Source: Azoarcus sp. (GTDB lineage: Bacteria > Pseudomonadota > Gammaproteobacteria > Burkholderiales > Rhodocyclaceae). Taken from it: a stretch of 33,659 nucleotides of DNA. The DNA lies in assembly GCA_031274995.1 (NCBI GenBank), contig JAISPJ010000005.1:1-33659 (forward strand), written 5' to 3'. Under the pieces are notes generated by a model. The model was not told the origin of the DNA and made no database searches. It worked only from the letters and a program-made list of their open reading frames with translations. The stretch's first letter is position 1, and the number at the start of each line of letters is the position of its first letter. The position numbers and the translations under genes are program-made. Positions 27,805-33,659 of this stretch are shown here, in pieces.

Positions 27805-29178
27805 TTATTCCGTTCGCTCCTCCAGCCAGCCGTTGAACCGACCGATTTCGGCTTCGTTGAGTTCTCCCACCAACGAAAGAAGATCCAGGCGGGAGAGCAC
27901 ATAATCGAAGCGTCCGCGATTGAGATCGCGTTTCGCATTGGCGAGATTCTGCTCGGCGATGAGAATATCCAGCGTAGTGCGCGTTCCGCCCTTAAAACCC
28001 TTGCGGGTAGACTCCAACCCCTGCTCGGCGGATTTTACCGCCTGCTCGTAGGCGCGCACCCAAAGCACACCCTGGGCAACGCCATTGAATTTTTCCCTGA
28101 CCAACAGATCTATCTCACGCCGCCCCTCTTCCAACTGCTGTTGGGCCCTGTCCAGTTCAGCCCTGGCCTGCCGCACCTGGGACACAGTGTCTCCCCCGGA
28201 GAAAATCGGCACCTCGAAGCGCAAGCCGTACTGTTTGTCATTGAACTTGTATTCTCGGTTTTGACCCTCCATAGCCTGGTTTTCGCTCCAGGTACGTTGA
28301 GCGACAAAATCGAGCGTGGGCAGATGGCCGGACATCGCCTTTTTGACATTAAAATCGGCCGCTTCGATGGAAGAGCGCAAGGCATGCAATCGCGGATTGA
28401 CCTCTTCAGCTTTTCGTACCCAGACTTCGAGTTGATCGGGATCAGGCCGGACAAGCTGCATACGCTCAGGTTTGAGCCGGGCCAGCGGCGTCAGCGGGCG
28501 GTCGATGATGGCTTTGAGCGCGTCCTGCGCGTAATTCAGTTGATAGTGCAGTTCGATGGTCTGGGCGGCTGCCATGTCGAGTTGCGCACGGGCCTCGTCG
28601 ATGTCGGTGCGTGTGCCCGAGCCGGTCTGGAAAGCCTTCTGGGCATAGTCCAGTTGCGCCAGATAGGCATCGCGCTGCGCCTTGGTGACTTCAAGGTTCG
28701 CCTCGGCAAGCAGGACTTTGAAATAGGCAGAACTCACTCGCGTACCGATCCGCTGCTCCGCCCATTGCAGGTCGGCCTCAGCGCCTTCCACCAGCGCCCG
28801 CGACTGTTTCCAGGCAGCATAGGAACCTGCGCGGAACAGGGGTTGCGTCAGTCCCAGAACATGGTAGCGAGTGTCGTAGTTGAAAGGAACAGACACCTTC
28901 CCAAAAGGGGGAACATCTTCCTTCTGGGTCGCCGAGTGTTTCATGCGGTTGCCGCTGAATGAAACATTGGGCAACAACCGTGCCAGAGACTGGGGTGCCA
29001 CTTCACGGCTGGCCTGGGTGTCGGCCCGCGCGGCAAGATAGTTGGGATCGCCCTGAACCGCCTCGCGGTACAGGCCCAACAGGTTATCGGCATGCGCGGG
29101 CGGAAGAGCGGACAACATTCCGGCCCCCATGATCGCAATTGCCGGCAGGGAAAGATGTACTCTCATTTCGGACCTCAT
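27805..29178 (-). CDS. TolC-family outer membrane channel
   Basis: Outer-membrane exit duct of a type I secretion system; 457 residues. The signal peptide (1-30) ends PPAHA before Asp. Two TolC repeats follow: the first from about LLGLYREAVQGDP and NYLAARAD, with the LTQPLFR strand, and the second from VWVRKAEEVNPRLHALRSSI with EVPIFSGGD. The ends of the helices have the usual Ala/Gln/Glu-rich composition. This TolC subtype pairs with PrtD/PrtE-like exporters. The ATG at 29176-29178 overlaps the adaptor stop (ATGA); a second ATG lies at 29166. It is last in the operon. Confidence 0.93.
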   Translation of the reverse strand: MRSEMRVHLSLPAIAIMGAGMLSALPPAHADNLLGLYREAVQGDPNYLAARADTQASREVAPQSLARLLPNVSFSGNRMKHSATQKEDVPPFGKVSVPFNYDTRYHVLGLTQPLFRAGSYAAWKQSRALVEGAEADLQWAEQRIGTRVSSAYFKVLLAEANLEVTKAQRDAYLAQLDYAQKAFQTGSGTRTDIDEARAQLDMAAAQTIELHYQLNYAQDALKAIIDRPLTPLARLKPERMQLVRPDPDQLEVWVRKAEEVNPRLHALRSSIEAADFNVKKAMSGHLPTLDFVAQRTWSENQAMEGQNREYKFNDKQYGLRFEVPIFSGGDTVSQVRQARAELDRAQQQLEEGRREIDLLVREKFNGVAQGVLWVRAYEQAVKSAEQGLESTRKGFKGGTRTTLDILIAEQNLANAKRDLNRGRFDYVLSRLDLLSLVGELNEAEIGRFNGWLEERTE

Positions 29179-30659
29179 TCTTCTTTCATGGATGATGCAA
29201 GCCGTTTCAGCAGAGGATGCAGGAGATAGGTCAACATCGAACGCTCTCCGGTAATGACGACGATTTCCACCGGCATACCCGCCTGCAAGCGTCGTTTCCC
29301 CAGTTTTCTCATACCTTCTTCGGTGACGGTGACACGCGCCAGGTAAAAGGGGACGCCCTGTTCGCTGAAGAGCAGGTCATGGGAAACCGAAACAACCTTG
29401 CCGGGCACAACCAGCAAGGGGCTGTGCGCAAAGGAAGAAAAGCGCACGTCCACATTGAGATCCGGCTGCACGCGGTCGATGAGATGCGGAGGAATATGGG
29501 TTTCCAGCATCAGAGGTTCGTCCTGGGGCACGATATCCATGATTTTTTGCCCCGGCCCGATGACGCCGCCCACAGTCTGCGCCATGAACCCCACGACCTG
29601 CCCGCTGGCCGGCGCGCGAATGACCATACGCGCCAGGTCGGCTTTGATCGCGGCGAAACGCTCGCTTTCGGCGTCGACCTGGCCTCGCACATCCGCCAGT
29701 TCCCGGTCGATTCCTTGCCTGAATTCCTGACTCTTTTGCGTGACGCGCAACTTCGCTTCCGCCAGAGAACTCTTGGATCGTTCAATATTGCCCTGCAATT
29801 CGGAAATCGCCCCGATGGTTTCGGCTTGTGTGCGCTGCAAGGCCAGCAGGCTGTTTCTCGGCGCATAACCGTCTTTTACCAGATCCTCAACTCCTCGTAT
29901 TTCTTCCTTGAGCAGACCCAATTGCGAGTGCCGTGCTTCCCGCAAACCCTGGTAGCCCGAGATGCTGCCTTCCAGTCCGGCGATGGTTTCTTCTATGGCC
30001 TGGATTTCGGCCTGGAGCGTTATCCGTCGCGCCGAGAACAGTCCTTCCTGGTTGGCCATCAAGTCGGCAACCAGCGGGGAATCCTTCTCTCTCAGCAGAT
30101 CGGGATGGAAACTGACGGCATCGCGCCCGCCCTGTTCCGACATCAGCCGGGATTCCATTGCCCGCAACGTGTAATAACGCTGGCGCACATTTTCATACGC
30201 GGCCTGGGTGCTCGCCGGATCAATCTCCATAAGGGGATCTCCTTCGTGCACGATCTGCCCCTCTTTCACATGCACGGACTTGACGATGCCTCCGGTCAAG
30301 TGCTGCACCGCTTTTCTCTTGGTATCGATCGTCACCATGCCGGAGGTCGGCACGCCTTCATCCAGGGGGGCTAACGCCGCCCAGAGCAGGAAACCGCCAA
30401 AACCGATTGCGAGCACACGAAAACCCAGTCTGGCAGGTGTCCGGGTATCCGTCGGCAAGCCATGCGCGTCCTCCATGCCACAACCCGGCTTCGGCAGCGC
30501 GACGGGCTTTGGCTTCAACACATCGACCAAGGCATTCACCGCACCGGAAAGGGACACGGGCGAAGAACCGGACAAGGGTCCGGCCACCGACGGCAGGTCA
30601 ACTGCCTCGACATCTCTTGTTTTGGTTTTTTTGCGATTCATTGTCTGGGCACGGGACAT
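29175..30659 (-). CDS. HlyD/PrtE-family type I secretion adaptor
   Basis: Periplasmic adaptor of 494 residues joining ABC exporter and TolC. A cytoplasmic N-terminal segment of about 78 residues, rich in Pro, Ser and Lys, is much longer than the 10-40 usual in this family. TM is about 79-98 (LGFRVLAIGFGGFLLWAALA). The first lipoyl half is GGIVKSVHVKEGQIVHEGDPL. A coiled-coil hairpin occupies about 160-345. The second lipoyl half is VIRAPASGQVVGFMAQTVGG, then a beta-barrel. It lies six bases after the second ABC gene and overlaps the channel gene by four bases. ATG alternatives exist at 30659 and 30641. Confidence 0.92.
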   Translation of the reverse strand: MSRAQTMNRKKTKTRDVEAVDLPSVAGPLSGSSPVSLSGAVNALVDVLKPKPVALPKPGCGMEDAHGLPTDTRTPARLGFRVLAIGFGGFLLWAALAPLDEGVPTSGMVTIDTKRKAVQHLTGGIVKSVHVKEGQIVHEGDPLMEIDPASTQAAYENVRQRYYTLRAMESRLMSEQGGRDAVSFHPDLLREKDSPLVADLMANQEGLFSARRITLQAEIQAIEETIAGLEGSISGYQGLREARHSQLGLLKEEIRGVEDLVKDGYAPRNSLLALQRTQAETIGAISELQGNIERSKSSLAEAKLRVTQKSQEFRQGIDRELADVRGQVDAESERFAAIKADLARMVIRAPASGQVVGFMAQTVGGVIGPGQKIMDIVPQDEPLMLETHIPPHLIDRVQPDLNVDVRFSSFAHSPLLVVPGKVVSVSHDLLFSEQGVPFYLARVTVTEEGMRKLGKRRLQAGMPVEIVVITGERSMLTYLLHPLLKRLASSMKEE

Positions 30660-30665
30660 GATTGA

Positions 30666-32555
30666 TTACACCGCCAAGAATCTGGATCTGGGTTTGACCG
30701 CTGACCCGGCCGTGACCGTCGCCCCCGGTACAGACACCTGTGTCATTTGTGCTGGCCCGGCGGCGGCCCCCGATGCGGCCGCCGGTCTGGGTGCGCCGCC
30801 GTAATCCGCTGCCACCCTGCCTGCGCCGGACAAAACCCCTGCCGAGGCCGCCGCCCCCACCTGGGGAACCTGGCTGACTTGCGGAGGCGCCTCCAGGCGC
30901 AGCGCGCTACCCGCCTCCATGACCAGGATCTTGTCCATCGCCGCCATGATCTGCGGGCGATGACTGATGAGCACCAGCGTCGTGCCTCGTTCTTTCATGG
31001 CCAACACCGCTTGCAGCAGGGCGCGATCCCCGGCCTCATCCAGGCTGGAATTCGGCTCGTCAAGCACAACCAGCCGGGGATTGCCATAAATGGCGCGCGC
31101 CAACCCGACCCGCTGGCGCTGACCACCGGACAGGAAGCCGCCGCCTTCACCGATCTGCGTATCGTAACCATTCGGAAAACGCAGGATTGTTTCATGCAGG
31201 CCCGCCTGACGGCAGGCGTCGATGACCAGACCGGGTTCGACCTTGCCAAAGCGGGCCACATTTTCGGCGATCGTTCCCTCGAACAATTCCATGTCCTGCG
31301 GCAGATAACCCAGATTCGCCCCGAGTGTCGCCCGATCCAGCGCACGGATGGGCACATCGTCGAAAAACACTTCGCCCTGCATGCCTGGCCAGATGCCAAG
31401 CAATACACGGGCCAGCGTGGACTTGCCCGAACCCGACGCCCCTTTCACGCCAAGAGCCATGCCGGCGGGTATCTCCAGCGACAATCCGCGCAAAATGGGT
31501 TCCGGCCGTTCGGCAGCGCCCACAGTGACGTTGATGATCTGGATATCCACGCCATTCCTTCTGTCTTCCACCAGGATCGTTTCGCGCTCGGGAAACGCTT
31601 CGAGCGCCGTTTCCAGTTCCAGATAGGCTTTCCTGGACGCCACGACATCCGCCCAGGCTTTCATCAATGCGTCCATCGGATGCGTGGCGCGGGTCATCAA
31701 CACACTGGCCGCGATCATCGCGCCAGGCGAAATCTCGCCGAAGACCGCCAACAACGCGCCTGCGGCAAGACCCACGGATTGCTGGAGCATACGCACGAAA
31801 GTGGAAATCGCGTTCATGCGCGCCTGCGCGTCCAGCCCCCGGCGCCCCTGCGTCAGTGCCATGAGATGCCGCCGCGTCCACGATCCGCGCATGTTGTCGA
31901 GCATTCCCATTGATTCGACCACCGCCGCGTATCCCATCCTGGAACTCAAATGCCGGGATTCATTTTCCCTGGCCATGTCGGCCGTTTCCAGCGGTTCGCC
32001 CATGACCTGTTTTGAAATCCAGGCAACCCCCCAGAGAATCAGGCAAAAGATGATCGAGAGCACACCCAGGAGCGGATGCAGGAGGAAAAGCACCGCCATG
32101 TATATCGGCGTCCAGGGGGCGTCCAGGATAGCGAACAATCCTGCCCCGGTCAGAAACTGGCGCAGTTTGGTAAGGCTCTTGAACAGATGGGCGCTCTTCT
32201 CGCCTTGGTTGCGCATTTCAAAAGCAGCAGCGAACACGCGCGGATTGAGCTGCATGTCCAGTTGCACCCCGAGCCGGACCAGCAATCTGGACCGCACCCA
32301 ATCGGAAAAGCTCATCACGCCCAAGAAGAAAAACAGCATCAGCGTGACCGCGAAAAGCGTGAACTGGCTCTGGCTGACCATCACTCTGTCGAAAATCTGC
32401 AACATGTACAACGTCGGCGTGAGCATCAACAGGTTCATGAGCGCGGTGAATCCCAGCGCATAAGCGAATTCGCGGCGAAACGACCACAGGAAGCGGCTCA
32501 ATTCGCTGCGCCCGGCGAAGGTTGCAAGTTTTTTGATCCACGCGATTTTTTTCAT
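30666..32555 (-). CDS. Type I secretion ABC exporter (PrtD-like), second of two
   Basis: Half-transporter of 629 residues: TM domain at about 30-320 with six hydrophobic helices, then the ATPase. Walker A is GASGSGKST (372-380), the signature LSGGQ (475-479), Walker B RLVVLDEPNSSLDE (494-507) and the switch His531 in LISHRPQ; all are intact. An odd Ala/Pro/Gly/Val-rich tail of about 70 residues (from about 557) follows the ATPase and is not expected in PrtD. The ATG at 32553-32555 is 13 bases after the stop of the first ABC gene. It and its upstream neighbour may form a heterodimer. The secreted substrate gene is not in the window. Confidence 0.92.
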   Translation of the reverse strand: MKKIAWIKKLATFAGRSELSRFLWSFRREFAYALGFTALMNLLMLTPTLYMLQIFDRVMVSQSQFTLFAVTLMLFFFLGVMSFSDWVRSRLLVRLGVQLDMQLNPRVFAAAFEMRNQGEKSAHLFKSLTKLRQFLTGAGLFAILDAPWTPIYMAVLFLLHPLLGVLSIIFCLILWGVAWISKQVMGEPLETADMARENESRHLSSRMGYAAVVESMGMLDNMRGSWTRRHLMALTQGRRGLDAQARMNAISTFVRMLQQSVGLAAGALLAVFGEISPGAMIAASVLMTRATHPMDALMKAWADVVASRKAYLELETALEAFPERETILVEDRRNGVDIQIINVTVGAAERPEPILRGLSLEIPAGMALGVKGASGSGKSTLARVLLGIWPGMQGEVFFDDVPIRALDRATLGANLGYLPQDMELFEGTIAENVARFGKVEPGLVIDACRQAGLHETILRFPNGYDTQIGEGGGFLSGGQRQRVGLARAIYGNPRLVVLDEPNSSLDEAGDRALLQAVLAMKERGTTLVLISHRPQIMAAMDKILVMEAGSALRLEAPPQVSQVPQVGAAASAGVLSGAGRVAADYGGAPRPAAASGAAAGPAQMTQVSVPGATVTAGSAVKPRSRFLAV

Positions 32556-32568
32556 GGCATAACCATCG

Positions 32569-33659
32569 TCACGCCAGCGCCAGCGGCTTGCCGCCGGGAC
32601 GCATTCCAATCACCGGCGCGCGCGGTGCGCCAAACGACTTGGTTTGTTGCGGGGCAGCCCCCTGCAAGGCGGCAAGCACTTCGTTACGCGGGCCAAACGC
32701 CTTGGCCGTGCCGTCGACCAGCAGCAGCGCCAGATCCGCCATTGCCAGCAAATTCTTGCGATGCGTGATGACCACGACCGTCACGCCCACCGTGCGCAGC
32801 GCCTGCAAGGTATTCGCCAGAGCCACTTCCCCCGCTTCGTCCAGGTTCGCGTTCGGCTCATCGAGCACCACCAGGCGCGGAGAACCGTAAACGGCCCTCG
32901 CCAAGCCGACGCGCTGGCGCATGCCGCCGGAGAGCTCCACGCCGTCGCCGCCGATCCGGGTGTTATAGCCCTTCGGCAATGCCAGGATATGTTCGTGCAG
33001 CCCCGTAATCCCGGCCACCGCCTTGAGCTTGCCGATATCCGGTTTGCCGAAGCGGGCAATGTTCTGCGCAATTGTCCCATCGAAAAGGGCCACATCCTGC
33101 GGCAAAAACCCTATGTGCGGCCCCAACTCGCGCTTGTCCCACGTATACACATTGACACCATCGAGCCGCACCGTGCCTGCCAGACAAGGCCAGACACCCA
33201 CCAGCAGGTGAGCGAGGCTGGACTTGCCCGAAGCCGACGGCCCGATCACCGCCAGCATCTTGCCGGCAGGCACATCGAAAAAAACATTTTGCACAACAGA
33301 CTTGCTCGTCGCCGACGCGCCCGGAACGCGAGCCGTCACGTACTCCGCCACCAGCCTGCCCGTGGGCGCGGGCAGCGACAACCCTGAGACAGGCGCAGGA
33401 ATTCTTGTTAACAATTCCTCCAGATGCTTCAACGACTCGCGCGTGTTAACCACATTTTGCCACCCGAAGATGACCTGCGTCAGCGGTGTCAACGCCCGTC
33501 CGGCCACGATCGAAGCCACCAGGATGAATCCCGCGCTACCCGTGAAAAGCCCGGACAGCAAAAGCCACGCGCCCAGTCCGAGCATCATCGAACTCGACAC
33601 CATTGCCACATACCTTGAAATCGAACCGAACACTCCAGCGCGGTCGGACGCCTGGGCCT
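32569..33659 (-). CDS. Type I secretion ABC exporter (PrtD-like), first of two, partial
   Basis: The C-terminal portion of a second ABC half-transporter; the frame stays open to the right window edge (reading AQASDRAGVFGSISRYVAMV), so the start and most TM helices lie outside. The visible part has the last TM helices, then Walker A GPSASGKSS, the signature LSGGMRQR, Walker B RLVVLDEPNANLDE and the switch His in VITHRKN, all intact. The ATPase closely resembles that of the downstream gene but differs in many positions, so it is a paralogue rather than a fresh duplication. It ends with a short basic tail (PVIGMRPGGKPLALA). Confidence 0.9.
   Translation of the reverse strand, partial: AQASDRAGVFGSISRYVAMVSSSMMLGLGAWLLLSGLFTGSAGFILVASIVAGRALTPLTQVIFGWQNVVNTRESLKHLEELLTRIPAPVSGLSLPAPTGRLVAEYVTARVPGASATSKSVVQNVFFDVPAGKMLAVIGPSASGKSSLAHLLVGVWPCLAGTVRLDGVNVYTWDKRELGPHIGFLPQDVALFDGTIAQNIARFGKPDIGKLKAVAGITGLHEHILALPKGYNTRIGGDGVELSGGMRQRVGLARAVYGSPRLVVLDEPNANLDEAGEVALANTLQALRTVGVTVVVITHRKNLLAMADLALLLVDGTAKAFGPRNEVLAALQGAAPQQTKSFGAPRAPVIGMRPGGKPLALA

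Overview
The window is a stretch of Gram-negative chromosome, moderately GC-rich, most likely from a betaproteobacterium. The LPS exporter ATPase LptB, a TolC-type outer membrane channel, periplasmic adaptors, sigma-54 and short HPF show that it is Gram-negative. A PEP-CTERM surface protein and the overall protein style suggest a Rhodocyclales/Nitrosomonadales-like lineage, but the genus is inference only. Most genes are intact housekeeping or regulatory genes. The left edge is the worn end of an integrated element.

Region by region: (1) 1-1512: two decayed tyrosine-recombinase genes beside a 3' fragment of a tRNA-Cys gene and its old terminator, so probably an attachment-site scar. (2) 1556-4593: a three-gene minus-strand operon for an ABC-2 exporter of the YbhG/F/S type (lipoprotein adaptor, ATPase, permease). 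(3) 4656-5175: short repeats and a broken nucleotidyltransferase-like gene. (4) 5181-7480: feoB-feoA for ferrous iron uptake, with a candidate Fur-controlled promoter. (5) 7573-11925: a YfiR/YfiN-like c-di-GMP pair, convergent with a large Cache/PAS/PAS/GGDEF diguanylate cyclase. (6) 11997-18350: a tightly packed minus-strand run in the order recA-recX-lptB-rpoN-hpf-[repeat element]-ptsN-ilvA. (7) 18436-21996: repeats, a small orphan ORF and uvrA. (8) 22093-25601: a PEP-CTERM protein with a ten-base homopolymer and tandem 9-mers in its coding sequence, behind a long AT-rich control region, then a NarL-type response regulator and a histidine kinase with a CxxCH heme-c motif. (9) 25733-27632: a UbiA-family prenyltransferase paired with a radical-SAM enzyme, with no recognised pathway. 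(10) 27805 to the right edge: a type I secretion operon with two successive ABC exporter genes, an adaptor and a TolC-like channel. The first ABC gene runs off the window.

How they fit together: envelope and surface themes dominate (LPS export, a sorted exopolysaccharide-type surface protein, type I secretion, c-di-GMP signalling). The least explained parts are the radical-SAM/UbiA pair, the doubled type I ABC genes, the recA-recX/lptB-rpoN operon join with no recognisable LexA box, and the possibly phase-variable PEP-CTERM gene.
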